Virus record (IMG/VR): IMGVR_UViG_3300017744_000063
Location: 1 to 34,158 of that record
Source: a virus
DNA length: 34,158 nucleotides
Direction: 5' to 3' (one strand)
Of the stretch, positions 5,944-15,203 are shown one piece after another (the stretch's first letter is position 1; each line of letters begins with the position of its first letter). The notes under the pieces are model-generated. The model did no database searches, had not been told where the DNA came from, and worked only from the letters and a program-made list of their open reading frames with translations. The position numbers and the translations under genes are program-made.

Positions 5944-8634
5944 ATGGCAAGTACAATAATATTAAAAAACGGAACAGGTTCAGCAATACCTACTACCCTA
6001 GCACAGGGAGAACCAGCAATCAATGTAGACACAGGATTATTTTATTATGGTTCTGGTTCAGCGGGAGCTGTAAAAACATTTAGTAATTTTACAGACATAA
6101 CAGCTAGTTTAAGTGCAAGTTTAGGAGGTAATATAAGTGCAAGTGGAGAAGTAACAGCTGCATCAGGTTCATTTCGTAAAGGAATTAACATTGGAATGTT
6201 AGATAATTCTATAATGAGATTATATAGAGCCGCAGTTAACCAACAACATATATCTGCATCAGGTAAATTAATATTTAATTCTAGCCATTTTCAATTTACT
6301 AATGATGCTCCAGTTCTAGGTCCAAGTTCTTTTTTTCGAGTAGTTGGTGATACTAATATTATAGGAAATGTAACATCCTCAGGTAATATAAGTGCAAGTG
6401 GAGTAGGAACACATATATTAGGGGGACCTTTAACATTAGCAACTAGTGGAGATTCAGTATTAAAAATAATGTCTAATACTACAAATAAAGTTGAACATGA
6501 ATTACATGGTAGAGGTAATGTTCATTCATTCTTATGTTCATCTTCAATTATGAATTTAGGTATAGGAAATAACAACCCAACAGAAAAATTAACAGTATCA
6601 GGTTCTATAAGTGCAAGTGGGAATTTAATTTTAGAAGGTTTTATTTCTTCAAGTACATATATAAGTACTACCCATATAACAGCCTCAAGTAATATAAGTG
6701 CAAGTGGGTTTATTTCAGCTTCATCATTTTCAGGTGATGGTAGTGGTTTATCTAATGTACCAGCTACTAATGCTACTAATGTAGTTACAACATTAAATGA
6801 AGAAGAACATGAAGATGACTTTATATCATTTGTAGATGGAACATCAGGTAATCAAGGAGTAGAAGTATCTAGAAATTTAGTATATAATCCTGCAAAACAA
6901 AGTTTTCAAGTTTTAGGAACTTCAGGAAATGGTCATATAACAGCCTCAGGTAATATAAGTGCAAGTGGGAATGTAATTGCAGCTGAAATAACAGCTTCAG
7001 GTGCTATAAAAGTAGAACATTTACATTCAACAGATGATGCCCAAATAGATGATGATTTAACTGTATCAGGTGATATAAACGCAAATGGAAATATAGTCGG
7101 TGATGGTGCAACACAACTCTCTGGATTAACACATATAACTGCAATAGGTAATATGGCATTTGGTAATCATGGATCAGATTCACACACAATTACAGGAACA
7201 ACATCACATGTAGGACCTATAACTATAAATGGTCATATATCATCTTCAGGAGATATAAGTGGAAGTAATGTAGATGCAGGTGGAAACATAAGCGCAGTAG
7301 GTCACATTACTTCAAGTGGTAGAATTCAAACATTATCCCATATAACAGCCTCAGGTAATATAAGTTCAAGTGGTTATTTATATGGTGCAAGAGTTATTAC
7401 AAACCGACTCCAACACAATAATGGTGTATCAGATATATATTTTGCTAATGGTATTCACGTTGCAGGAGGAACCCATATAACAGCCTCAGGTAATATAAGT
7501 TCAAGTGGAACTATTTCAGGTAGTAAAATACATTCAGCAGCCGATACTTCTGCTACTTTTTTCAATGCTAGAACAAAAACCACAGGATATAAATTAGGAG
7601 GAGTAAAAGTACTTTATAAGTCAGGTTCTGGTGATGTTATTGTTGGTCAAACAACTAATAAAACCATAATAACAGGTTCAAGTGTTGTTTTAGGAAACAA
7701 TGTCTTATCCCACGTAACAGCCTCAGGTAATATAAGTTCAAGTGGAAATATAACAGCAGCAAATGTTCGTCTACCAGGAGCAGGAAAAATATCTTTTGAC
7801 GATTCACTAGATGGAACAGACCAATTTATTAAAGGAGTTGATAATAATATTCTAATAGATGGAGATGATTATGTTAAAATAGCAATAGATAAAGAATTTT
7901 ATGTAGGTACAACTAGTACGTTAGCTAATTTTAAAGTAGATACGGCGGGAAATATAACCTCATCAGGAAATATTGTAATAACTGGAAGTATTAGTTCAAG
8001 TAGACTATTAGTCACTAGTGCTTCTTTTGGAACATCAACAATAGCACCTTCATCATCAGTTACTATTGAAGGAAGATTAAGCTCAAGTGGAGATATAGAA
8101 ACAGAAGGATTTGTATATTCAGAAAATCCTGAAGTATTAGTAAATGGTAGTTGGAGAGCTGCAACTTTAGCTGTTGGTGATTATGCATACCCTGGAAATC
8201 ATGGATTTATGAATACAAACTGGAGTGTAGAAAGTGGTGGAGGTCCACCTGATTATGGTAATACTCAAGTAGGGGGTATGATTATACCTTACAGTTGTTC
8301 GTTAGTAGGAGTAAGAGCAAATATAAATGCTACCGTAGGGGGATCAAACCATTCGGGATCTTTTACTATTTGGGCAGAAAAAATGTTACAAGGAATGGCA
8401 TCTACAGCACATGAACCTGATCTTATATTTGAAATGTATATGCCAACACCAGAAGGCCAAAAAAATTACCAATATTCTCAATTAACAGGAGTAACATCTT
8501 CTCAAGCTGCTAATTATTCTGTATTAACTCCAGGTCATATTCTTAATATAGCTTATAAAAATGAAGCAGGATCATCACATAATGTATTAGGTCATTACTG
8601 TATATTAATTAAAAGAATAAAAGAATTACATTAA
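5944..8634 (+). CDS. Large tail fibre protein with SASGNISASG repeats
   Basis: The protein has 896 residues. The N-terminus (STIILKNGTGSAIPTTLAQGEPAINVDTG, interrupted here only by wording) follows a widespread phage fibre start: a repeat with PT.LA.GE.AIN..TG.FYYG. Residues about 40-700 are filled with beta-repeat motifs of the types TASGNISASG and ITASGNISSSG interspersed with unrelated 40-80 residue segments. From about residue 735 (YAYPGNHGFMN) the repeats stop; the last 160 residues contain QVGGMIIPYSCSLVGVRANI and SVLTPGHILNIAYKN, which look like a jelly-roll tip domain and end in GHYCILIKRIKELH. The shaft-plus-tip layout fits host-receptor binding at the cell surface. It lies in a run of four fibre-type genes. 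Five repeat copies are nearly identical at the DNA level. Confidence 0.85.
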   Translation: MASTIILKNGTGSAIPTTLAQGEPAINVDTGLFYYGSGSAGAVKTFSNFTDITASLSASLGGNISASGEVTAASGSFRKGINIGMLDNSIMRLYRAAVNQQHISASGKLIFNSSHFQFTNDAPVLGPSSFFRVVGDTNIIGNVTSSGNISASGVGTHILGGPLTLATSGDSVLKIMSNTTNKVEHELHGRGNVHSFLCSSSIMNLGIGNNNPTEKLTVSGSISASGNLILEGFISSSTYISTTHITASSNISASGFISASSFSGDGSGLSNVPATNATNVVTTLNEEEHEDDFISFVDGTSGNQGVEVSRNLVYNPAKQSFQVLGTSGNGHITASGNISASGNVIAAEITASGAIKVEHLHSTDDAQIDDDLTVSGDINANGNIVGDGATQLSGLTHITAIGNMAFGNHGSDSHTITGTTSHVGPITINGHISSSGDISGSNVDAGGNISAVGHITSSGRIQTLSHITASGNISSSGYLYGARVITNRLQHNNGVSDIYFANGIHVAGGTHITASGNISSSGTISGSKIHSAADTSATFFNARTKTTGYKLGGVKVLYKSGSGDVIVGQTTNKTIITGSSVVLGNNVLSHVTASGNISSSGNITAANVRLPGAGKISFDDSLDGTDQFIKGVDNNILIDGDDYVKIAIDKEFYVGTTSTLANFKVDTAGNITSSGNIVITGSISSSRLLVTSASFGTSTIAPSSSVTIEGRLSSSGDIETEGFVYSENPEVLVNGSWRAATLAVGDYAYPGNHGFMNTNWSVESGGGPPDYGNTQVGGMIIPYSCSLVGVRANINATVGGSNHSGSFTIWAEKMLQGMASTAHEPDLIFEMYMPTPEGQKNYQYSQLTGVTSSQAANYSVLTPGHILNIAYKNEAGSSHNVLGHYCILIKRIKELH
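6671..7746 (+). repeat. Five dispersed ~37-base near-identical repeats in the fibre gene
   Basis: Copies lie at about 6671-6708, 6934-6969, 7337-7373, 7471-7508 and 7707-7746. All share the core CAGCCTCAGGTAATATAAGT (the first has CAAGT for CAGGT), followed by KCAAGTGG, and encode HITASGNIS[AS]SG. Synonymous positions are conserved, including a rare GCC codon for alanine, so these were copied as DNA and are not merely similar as protein. Related diverged copies occur at about 3938-3970, 6367-6405 and 10271-10290. Confidence 0.85.
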
Positions 8635-8646
8635 TAAATAAATAAT

Positions 8647-10344
8647 ATGCCAGAAGATTATGGATTAAAATTTGATAAATATGAAGTAATATCAGGTAGT
8701 GCTTTTTTATTTAGATCAGGATCTATAGCTAATTCAGCAACAGCTATATCATCTTCATTAAATCAAATTATTGCAGTAACATGCTCAGCTAATTTTAATA
8801 ATAGATTAACAAAATTAACTACTATAAATGCTAATGCCACTATTACTATAACTAGTGGTAGCTCAGATAAAGAAACCTTAGAAAATGACACTAAATTAAT
8901 ATTAAGATATTATTCTGGTTCGTCTTTAAAAAGTGAGGAACCTAAAGATAAAATCCCTTCTGCATCAGACTCAACAATAGACCATTTATTAGGGGGAATA
9001 GAAACAAATATAATTTATATAGACATACCTTTATTAAATAATGATGATTCATTTCAAGTAGCTTATAAAACAGTAAGAGCCTTAACATCTTCTATAGGAC
9101 ATAATAAATTATTTACAGCTGCTTTAGTAGATGATGGAAGTACTTTTCAATTAACTTCTTCTTTAGGAGAAAATATGAAAGTTGGTACTTCTTTTGAAAT
9201 TAGAAATTCTTCATCTTATAAGTTACCTAATGATTATTTATTAAGTTCTTCTGGATTTTTTACTATTACTAGTTTAAATAGTGGATCTGTAGCTACTCCA
9301 GATTTTTCAGGAACAGAAGTTCAAGTAGGGGGAATGCAATTAGGTACTTCATTTATGATAGGAGGAGGTAGTGGGAGTCAAGCATTTGATCATAATATAA
9401 TCCAAGAAGGTTCTGGATTTTTAAATCAAGCTTTTTTTGAAGGATTTCCAATACCACAATCAGCTTCTTTAGGACTACGGTTAGATCCAGATGATAAAAC
9501 AAGTGGAGTAATTACGGGTTCGGGAACATCTAAATTATATATGTCAAGTTCTGGTCAAGTAGGATTAGGAACAACTAACCCTAGAACAGATTTTGACATT
9601 AGAGCTGATCAATTTAGATTTCAAACAAAAGCAGCAGCAAGAGGAATTCGAATAGATGAAGAAGGAAATTTAGAATCTTTTAATGAAGAAGCTGAAAGTG
9701 CAACTACAGGAAGTGAATTAATTTTATCATACACAGCAGGGGGATCAGGATCTGTACAATTAGCAGCAATTTGTAAATTTTTATCAGCTCCTGTTGGTGA
9801 AGAAGAATGTAATAGTGTTCAAACTGCCATAAATTTATTAACCCCACCAACACCTTGGCAATATGTAACAAATGTTTATGGTGAAGATTCAAGAGCAGCA
9901 GAAAAAATATTAAATATAAATTCAGATTTAGGTGCTTCTGTTTTACCTGGAGTAAATGACACAATAGGATCATTAAGATGGATTATTCAATCATCTTCTA
10001 TTGCTGAAGGTAAAGACTTATTTAATAAAAGAACACAAGGAGGAGCAGCAAGTATTACATCAGTAATAGCATCTTCGGACAGAACAGGAGTAACAGCAGA
10101 CATGTTATTTAAAACAGCACAATCAAACACAGATGCCCCCACAGAAGTAATGAGAATATCTTCAGATGGAAAAGTAAGTATAACCGGTAGTTTATCTGTT
10201 ACACAAGCTATAACATCATCAATAGTTTCATCTTCAACAATTTTTATTCAACATGTTACCTCTTCACAAAACATAAGTGCAAGTGGAAATATAAATGTAG
10301 AAGGCACAGGTTCATTTGGAAGAATAGAAGGTGGGTTTTTCTAA
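8647..10344 (+). CDS. Tail fibre protein
   Basis: The protein has 565 residues. It begins MPEDYGLKFDKYEVISGSAF, and contains Ser/Thr-rich beta segments, a GSGSGSQ-type glycine region near residue 240, and a central part with a SSGQVGLGTTNPRTDFDIRAD motif like those in fibre shafts ahead of intramolecular domains. The stretch from about 400 to 450 (INLLTPPTPWQYVTNVYGED) is less repetitive and may be globular. The C-terminus returns to fibre repeats (SSDGKVSITGSLSVT, TSSQNISASGNINVEG) and ends GRIEGGFF. It follows the large fibre gene after 12 bases and probably assembles with it. Which of the two carries the receptor-binding tip cannot be told from sequence. Confidence 0.8.
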   Translation: MPEDYGLKFDKYEVISGSAFLFRSGSIANSATAISSSLNQIIAVTCSANFNNRLTKLTTINANATITITSGSSDKETLENDTKLILRYYSGSSLKSEEPKDKIPSASDSTIDHLLGGIETNIIYIDIPLLNNDDSFQVAYKTVRALTSSIGHNKLFTAALVDDGSTFQLTSSLGENMKVGTSFEIRNSSSYKLPNDYLLSSSGFFTITSLNSGSVATPDFSGTEVQVGGMQLGTSFMIGGGSGSQAFDHNIIQEGSGFLNQAFFEGFPIPQSASLGLRLDPDDKTSGVITGSGTSKLYMSSSGQVGLGTTNPRTDFDIRADQFRFQTKAAARGIRIDEEGNLESFNEEAESATTGSELILSYTAGGSGSVQLAAICKFLSAPVGEEECNSVQTAINLLTPPTPWQYVTNVYGEDSRAAEKILNINSDLGASVLPGVNDTIGSLRWIIQSSSIAEGKDLFNKRTQGGAASITSVIASSDRTGVTADMLFKTAQSNTDAPTEVMRISSDGKVSITGSLSVTQAITSSIVSSSTIFIQHVTSSQNISASGNINVEGTGSFGRIEGGFF

Positions 10345-10346
10345 TT

Positions 10347-10366
10347 TACATATATGTATATCCAAC
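10347..10366 (+). promoter_or_regulatory. Putative late promoter variant (TATATGTATA)
   Basis: TATATGTATA lies at 10351-10360, 20 bases before the ATG at 10381, followed by TCC and AACAATAAA. The same box occurs at 14413-14422 and 17652-17661 before other tail genes. Here it also forms the 12-base palindrome TACATATATGTA (10347-10358). Confidence 0.45.
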
Positions 10367-10380
10367 AATAAACAAAAGTT

Positions 10381-10674
10381 ATGGCAATAGACAAAAAAAT
10401 TCCATCTCCTCAAGAGATTTCAAATTCCCCAATTTCAATTCCATCTAAAGATATTGATAAAATTAAAAAATTACAAGTTGATTTAAGTAATTTAAATTCA
10501 AAATTTGGTCAATTAACTATTAATAAAATTAAGTTAGAAGAAGAAGAAGAATTATTAAAAAAAGAATTATCTTCTATATTAAAGGAAGAAGCAAATATAG
10601 CAAAAACTTTCACAAACAAATATGGAAAAGGAAGTCTTGATATAGAAACTAGAGAATTTACTCCTATAAAATAG
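10381..10674 (+). CDS. Small coiled-coil protein
   Basis: The protein has 97 residues. Residues about 20-80 form a strong coiled coil (KIKKLQVDLSNLNSKFGQL, KLEEEEELLKKELSSILKEE). The C-terminal segment FTNKYGKGSLDIETREFTP is the conserved part; I know it from small proteins of other marine T4-like phages, with no proven role. A short Pro/Ser-rich start (IPSPQEISNSPISIPSKD) precedes the coil. It is probably a dimer or trimer and could be a chaperone for the adjacent fibre or sheath proteins, but this is only context. It has its own promoter-like element upstream and a hairpin downstream. Confidence 0.65.
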   Translation: MAIDKKIPSPQEISNSPISIPSKDIDKIKKLQVDLSNLNSKFGQLTINKIKLEEEEELLKKELSSILKEEANIAKTFTNKYGKGSLDIETREFTPIK

Positions 10675-10809
10675 TCTTACAAAATCTATTTATATTTATT
10701 AGCGATTAGATTTTTATATTTAATCGCTTACTTTAGTTTGGTTTGCAGTTTTCTTTCATATTTATATAGGAACAACCAAGCAGACATAACATTATAAAAA
10801 TAATATAAA
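10675..10809 (+). promoter_or_regulatory. Sheath gene leader: hairpin plus putative late promoter
   Basis: This is the longest non-coding gap of the window. A hairpin pairs AGCGATTA (10701-10708) with TAATCGCT (10721-10728), extendable by up to three pairs inward; it lacks a good T-tract, so it is a weak terminator or a processing/stability element. It is followed by TTCTTTCATATTTATA at 10751-10766, then TAG and GAACAAC (10770-10776), the best copy of the late-promoter-like element together with 381-407. The untranslated leader after it is about 35 bases long, which is unusual here and may help the high expression needed for the sheath. Confidence 0.6.
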
Positions 10810-13800
10810 ATGGCAGAACAAATAATTTCACCAGGTGTATTTACAAGAGAAAATGATCAAACATTTTTACCTCAAGGAGTCGGCGCAATAGGTGCTGCAA
10901 TAATTGGACCTACAGTAAAAGGACCTGCATTTGTACCAACAGTAGTAAGAAGTTTCGCAGAATATGAAAGAAGATTTGGAGGATTAAGCTCAGAAACATT
11001 TATACCACAAACAGTACGAGAATATTTAAAAAACGCAGGATCAGTAACTGTAACAAGAGTATTAGCAGGGGGTGGTTACACTTATGCTACATCAACAAAT
11101 GAATTTGTAGCAGTAGCAGTTTCAGCTTCCTCAGCACCTTTATCATCAGTAAACAGAAATGTATTATTAGGAGTAATTTTCCCTTCTAAAGCAACTTCAA
11201 AACCGTCTTTAGACTCAACTACACTAAAAGGAGTTAGTGGTGCATTTGGTCGTGTAAATGAAGATTTTAGTTTAACTCTAGCAGGTACTAATGTTACTTC
11301 AACACAACTTTCTGCTTCACTTAATCCAGCTGCTTCAAATTATGTATTTAAACAATTAGGTTCTAATCCTAATAATAGTAAAAAATCAACTACCACATAT
11401 GGTGGAACAAATACATTACCTGGATACACTTATAATAATTGGAAGTCATTTACTTCTAATATGTTAGCTTCTACTATTAAAGAAGTAACAACAATAACAT
11501 TCCCAGCATTAATGGCTACTGAATCATTTGCTAATGGAATGACTGATGCAGCAATTAATGCAGCATCAAGTAGTATACTAATAACAGCAGGTGATGGTCA
11601 ACAAATACAATTATTACTTAATTCAAGTTCTGTAGGAGGTGGTCACGCAAATGTAGGTGCTATTAATGCAGGTCACAAAACAGGTTCTAATCAAGCTTTC
11701 CTTGATGGATATACAAATTTTATATATTCTAGTTCATTGTATGGAGGTGGGGCTAATAATGGAGCAACAGGAAATGATATATCAGGTTCTCATTTAGTTT
11801 CTATAATAACAGCATCTCTTGCTGCTTTCCCTGGAATTGAATTAGGAGGATCAGGTAATACTCTTACTATTTCAAATGTAGAAGCAGGATCTGCTTTAAA
11901 TGTTGAAATTAAGGGAGATCATTTAACAACTTCAGCTTCTACATCAACAACAACTTCAGGATTAGATATTGATGGATATAAAGGAATTAACGCTGATAGA
12001 TTTATAATATTAGCAGATCAAACAGCTGATATGGCATTTAATGGATTAAGTGGAACAGTAGAAAAATATTCATACGCTTCCACACCATTTATTACTTCAC
12101 AGTTTTTAGATACTAATAAAACAACTAAAGAATTATTTAGATTCCACACATTAGCTCATGGTACTTCATGTAATTCAGATTATAAAATATCAATTGCTAA
12201 TTTAAAAGAACCAGGAGATATAGATAATGAAGAACAATATTCTCAATTTTCTGTAATAATAAGAAAATATTCAGATACTGATAAAAATCCTCTTGTTATA
12301 GAACAATTTAATAATGTTACTTTAGATCCAATTTCTCCAAGATATATTTCAAGAATAATTGGAGATAGATATCCACAATACAATGACACATTAGGTAAAG
12401 TTGAATTATTAGGAAATTATCCAAATGTTTCAGAACATGTTAGAGTAGAAGTAAATGATTTAGTAACAGCTAAAGCATACTCACCAAAATTATCACCTAA
12501 AGGATTTAAAGCAGTATTAGATCCAATTGCAACATCTTCATTAAATGGCGCTTACGGTGATATTATAGTACCATCAGCTTCTTACGAAGGAGAACAAACA
12601 GTAGGAGGAAATTATAGTCCTAGAGCATATTTAGGATGGAAATTTATGGAAAAAGCATTTGATAATTACAACTGGATAAAACCAATACCATCAACTGCAG
12701 GATCTAACATATCAGGTGACTTTAATGTAGAAAATCATCATGGTCATCCAAGTTCAAGCATATATTCAGGTTCATTAAGTTCTTCACTTTCATCATCGGC
12801 AATTGAAGCTTCTCAACTTAAATTTACAGTTTGTTTCCAAGGAGGTACAGATGGTATTAGACCAGATGTTCCAATAGTTACAGGAAATGAAGCTCCAGAT
12901 GCTTTTGTAACAGGATATTCAACAGGAGCTAATTTATATGGATTTGATGTAAATGACACAGCAGCTGCTGGTTATAAAGGATACACAAAAGCAATAAATA
13001 TTCTTTCAAATCAAGACGAATATGACATTAATATGTTAGCTATGCCAGGAGTAAATTATGCGACACATCCTTTAATTGCAAATGCAGGTATTGATATGTG
13101 TGAAGAAAGAGGAGATGCATTTTTTGTAATGGATTTAAATACAATAGATTCCTCAGTAAACACAGCAATAACCAATGTACAAGGTTTAGACAGTAATTAT
13201 GCAGCAGTATATTATCCATGGGTTAAAGTGTTAGATACAGCTAGAAATGTACCAGTAATGGTTCCACCTTCAGTAATTGTACCAGGAGCAATAGCTCAAT
13301 CTGATAGAATTGCAGCAGAATGGTTTGCACCAGCAGGTTTAAATAGAGGTGTATTAGGAAATGTAATTGAAGCTAAAATAAGATTAAACCAAGCTGAAAG
13401 AGATAAATTATATGATGCTAAAATTAACCCAATTGCTACATTCCCACAAACAGGAGTTTGTATTTGGGGTCAGAAAACATTACAAGAAAGATCAACAGCT
13501 TTAGATAGAATTAATGTTAGAAGATTATTAATTACACTTAAGAAATTTATAGCAAGTTCTTCTAAATACTTAGTATTTGAACAAAATACAGATAAAACAA
13601 GAATAAGATTCTTAAATATAGTAAATCCATATTTAGAATCAGTACAACAAAAACAAGGATTATTTGCATTTAGAGTACAAATGGATGAATCAAATAATAC
13701 ACCAGATGTAATTGATAGAAATCAATTAGTAGGTGCAATTTATTTACAACCAACTAAAACAGCAGAATTTATAATACTTGACTTTAATGTATTACCAACA

Positions 13801-13821
13801 GGAGCTACATTCCCTGCATAA
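10810..13821 (+). CDS. 18: Contractile tail sheath protein (gp18)
   Basis: The protein has 1003 residues. The N-terminus (ISPGVFTRENDQTFLPQGVG, then AAIIGPTVKGPAFVPTVV and FAEYERRFGG, YLKNAGSVTVTRVLAG) is the classic T4-type sheath start, and the end (ALDRINVRRLLITLKKFI, FEQNTDKTRIRFLNIVNPYL, GLFAFRVQMD, AEFIILDFNVLPTG) is the conserved sheath C-terminal domain that interlocks neighbouring subunits. The sheath contracts on adsorption and drives the tube into the cell envelope. It is about half again as long as T4 gp18 (659 residues). The extra length lies mainly in residues about 100-400 and about 600-660, which are Ser/Gly/Ala-rich and should form outward-facing protrusion domains. It has its own leader and promoter-like element and is followed by the tube gene. 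Confidence 0.95.
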   Translation: MAEQIISPGVFTRENDQTFLPQGVGAIGAAIIGPTVKGPAFVPTVVRSFAEYERRFGGLSSETFIPQTVREYLKNAGSVTVTRVLAGGGYTYATSTNEFVAVAVSASSAPLSSVNRNVLLGVIFPSKATSKPSLDSTTLKGVSGAFGRVNEDFSLTLAGTNVTSTQLSASLNPAASNYVFKQLGSNPNNSKKSTTTYGGTNTLPGYTYNNWKSFTSNMLASTIKEVTTITFPALMATESFANGMTDAAINAASSSILITAGDGQQIQLLLNSSSVGGGHANVGAINAGHKTGSNQAFLDGYTNFIYSSSLYGGGANNGATGNDISGSHLVSIITASLAAFPGIELGGSGNTLTISNVEAGSALNVEIKGDHLTTSASTSTTTSGLDIDGYKGINADRFIILADQTADMAFNGLSGTVEKYSYASTPFITSQFLDTNKTTKELFRFHTLAHGTSCNSDYKISIANLKEPGDIDNEEQYSQFSVIIRKYSDTDKNPLVIEQFNNVTLDPISPRYISRIIGDRYPQYNDTLGKVELLGNYPNVSEHVRVEVNDLVTAKAYSPKLSPKGFKAVLDPIATSSLNGAYGDIIVPSASYEGEQTVGGNYSPRAYLGWKFMEKAFDNYNWIKPIPSTAGSNISGDFNVENHHGHPSSSIYSGSLSSSLSSSAIEASQLKFTVCFQGGTDGIRPDVPIVTGNEAPDAFVTGYSTGANLYGFDVNDTAAAGYKGYTKAINILSNQDEYDINMLAMPGVNYATHPLIANAGIDMCEERGDAFFVMDLNTIDSSVNTAITNVQGLDSNYAAVYYPWVKVLDTARNVPVMVPPSVIVPGAIAQSDRIAAEWFAPAGLNRGVLGNVIEAKIRLNQAERDKLYDAKINPIATFPQTGVCIWGQKTLQERSTALDRINVRRLLITLKKFIASSSKYLVFEQNTDKTRIRFLNIVNPYLESVQQKQGLFAFRVQMDESNNTPDVIDRNQLVGAIYLQPTKTAEFIILDFNVLPTGATFPA

Positions 13822-13835
13822 AAAAAGAAAAGAAT

Positions 13836-13856
13836 TATATTTATAATAGAACAATA
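13836..13856 (+). promoter_or_regulatory. Putative late promoter ahead of the tail tube gene
   Basis: TATATTTATA is followed by ATA and GAACAAT; the box TATTTATA is at 13838-13845, 25 bases before the ATG at 13871. The spacing from box to GAACAA (three bases) is the same as at 390 and 10759. Confidence 0.55.
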
Positions 13857-13870
13857 AAAACAAATAAAAG

Positions 13871-14356
13871 ATGGCAATAAAATCAACTAACGACATGATG
13901 TTCACAGCATTTGAACCTAAACTACAAAATAGGTTTTTAATGCTTATAGATGGAATACCTTCATACTTAATTAAAAAAATAGCAAGACCAAGTATTTCTT
14001 TTGGAGAAGTAGTTCTTGACCACATTAACGTGAAAAGAAAAATTAAAGGTAAAGCAAATTGGGATAACATTTCATGTGATTTATATGATCCAGTAACACC
14101 ATCAGGTGCTCAAGCAGTAATGGAATGGGTTCGTTTATCACACGAGTCAGTTACAGGTAGAGATGGTTATTCTGATTTTTACAAAAAAGATCTTCATATT
14201 CATACATTAGGACCAGTAGGTGATGTTGTTGAAGAATGGATTTTAAAAGGAGCATATTGCCAAAGTGCAGGTTTTGGAGATATGGATTGGACTTCAGATG
14301 CACCAGTAAATATTAGTATGACTATAGTAATGGATTACGCTATTTTAAATTACTAA
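13871..14356 (+). CDS. 19: Tail tube protein (gp19)
   Basis: The protein has 161 residues, the same size as T4 gp19 (163). It shows the tube pattern: FEPKLQNRFLMLIDGIPSYLIKKIARPSISFGE near residues 13-45, the INVKRKIKGKANWDNISCDLYDP strand pair, AVMEWVRLSHESVTGRDGY, and a C-terminal GAYCQSAGFGDMDW plus MTIVMDYAILNY. Stacked hexamers of this protein form the inner tube through which DNA leaves. It sits 49 bases after the sheath gene and is followed by a strong terminator, so sheath and tube can be expressed at high, separate levels. The beta-barrel folds of gp19, Hcp and lambda gpV are related. Confidence 0.93.
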   Translation: MAIKSTNDMMFTAFEPKLQNRFLMLIDGIPSYLIKKIARPSISFGEVVLDHINVKRKIKGKANWDNISCDLYDPVTPSGAQAVMEWVRLSHESVTGRDGYSDFYKKDLHIHTLGPVGDVVEEWILKGAYCQSAGFGDMDWTSDAPVNISMTIVMDYAILNY

Positions 14357-14377
14357 AATTTAATTTATATAAAAAAG

Positions 14378-14402
14378 AAAGCGCCTATTTTGGCGCTTTT
14401 TT
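14378..14402 (+). terminator. Intrinsic terminator after the tail tube gene
   Basis: An eight-base GC-rich stem (AAAGCGCC at 14378-14385 with GGCGCTTT at 14392-14399), a six-base loop TATTTT, and a run of six Ts (14397-14402) followed by GTTTTCTTT. It is by far the most GC-rich hairpin of the area and starts 22 bases after the tube stop codon. Confidence 0.85.
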
Positions 14403-14406
14403 GTTT

Positions 14407-14430
14407 TCTTTATATATGTATATCTGAACT
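14407..14430 (+). promoter_or_regulatory. Putative late promoter variant ahead of the chaperone gene
   Basis: TATATGTATA at 14413-14422 is followed by TCT and GAACTAG, fitting the pattern box, three bases, GAAC. It lies right after the terminator and 31 bases before the ATG at 14454. Confidence 0.5.
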
Positions 14431-14453
14431 AGTTTTAATAAATAAATAACGTT

Positions 14454-15203
14454 ATGAAAGAAACAACAAACCAATTTCCTTCTGAGGAAGTTACATTACC
14501 TTCAAAAGGTTTATTGTACCCACAAGATTCTCCCTTAAGTAAAGGAATCATTGAAATGAAATATATGACTGCTCGTGAAGAAGACATATTAACAAATCAA
14601 AATCTTATAGAAAATGGTACAGTAATAGACAAATTACTTAAATCATTAATAGTAACTTCTATAGATTATAATGATTTATTATTAGGAGATAAAAATGCTG
14701 TATTAGTTGCTGCACGTATCCTAGGATATGGTAAAGATTATACATTTAATTTTAATGGTGAAGAAAAAACAATAGACCTTACAGAAATTAAAGATTCAGA
14801 ATTAGATGAATCATTAATTAAAGAAGGTAAAAACGAATTTGATTTTGAATTACCAACATCTAAAATATCAGTTACATTTAAACTTTTAACTCATGGTGAT
14901 GAACAAGCTATTGATAGAGAAATTAAAGGTCTTAAAAGAATTAATAAAAATACATCAGCAAGTTTATCTACTAGAATGAAATATGTAATTACTTCAGTAA
15001 ATGGTGATTATGATACAAAAACTATTAGAAATTTTGTAGATAATCAATTATTAGCAAGAGATTCTAGAGAATTAAGAAATTATATAGCTAAAATTCAACC
15101 AAATGTAGATTTAACTTTTGAATATGAGAGTAAAAACGGGGATCTCAAAAAATCTACAATACCTGTTGGCCTTAACTTTTTTTGGCCTGACGCCGAGCTA
15201 TAG
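14454..15203 (+). CDS. Tail assembly chaperone / baseplate protein (gp26-like)
   Basis: The protein has 249 residues and matches the T4 baseplate (gp26-type) family: FPSEEVTLPSKGLLYPQDS, then GIIEMKYMTAREEDILTNQ, IENGTVIDKLLKSLIV, and a C-terminal NLTFEY-like strand ending in FFWPDAEL. In T4-like phages gp26 and gp51 are thought to act together as the tape-measure chaperone. Here the gene stands between tail tube and tape measure, exactly where long-tailed phages keep the chaperone pair that is often joined by a programmed frameshift. A seven-T run (15177-15183) falls on the Phe-Phe of FFWPD near the end, and the coding-like frame continues past the TAG at 15201 in the +1 frame. The start follows an AT-rich leader without Shine-Dalgarno. 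Confidence 0.8.
   Translation: MKETTNQFPSEEVTLPSKGLLYPQDSPLSKGIIEMKYMTAREEDILTNQNLIENGTVIDKLLKSLIVTSIDYNDLLLGDKNAVLVAARILGYGKDYTFNFNGEEKTIDLTEIKDSELDESLIKEGKNEFDFELPTSKISVTFKLLTHGDEQAIDREIKGLKRINKNTSASLSTRMKYVITSVNGDYDTKTIRNFVDNQLLARDSRELRNYIAKIQPNVDLTFEYESKNGDLKKSTIPVGLNFFWPDAEL

Noticed and set aside
6671-7746. Regular ~37-base repeats as a possible CRISPR array
   Set aside because: Repeats are in frame inside a fibre gene, spacing is irregular (about 130-400 bases) and both repeats and intervals are coding.
15177-15190. A standard -1 frameshift on the T run of the chaperone gene
   Set aside because: The -1 frame hits TGA at 15188-15190, so it would not extend the protein.
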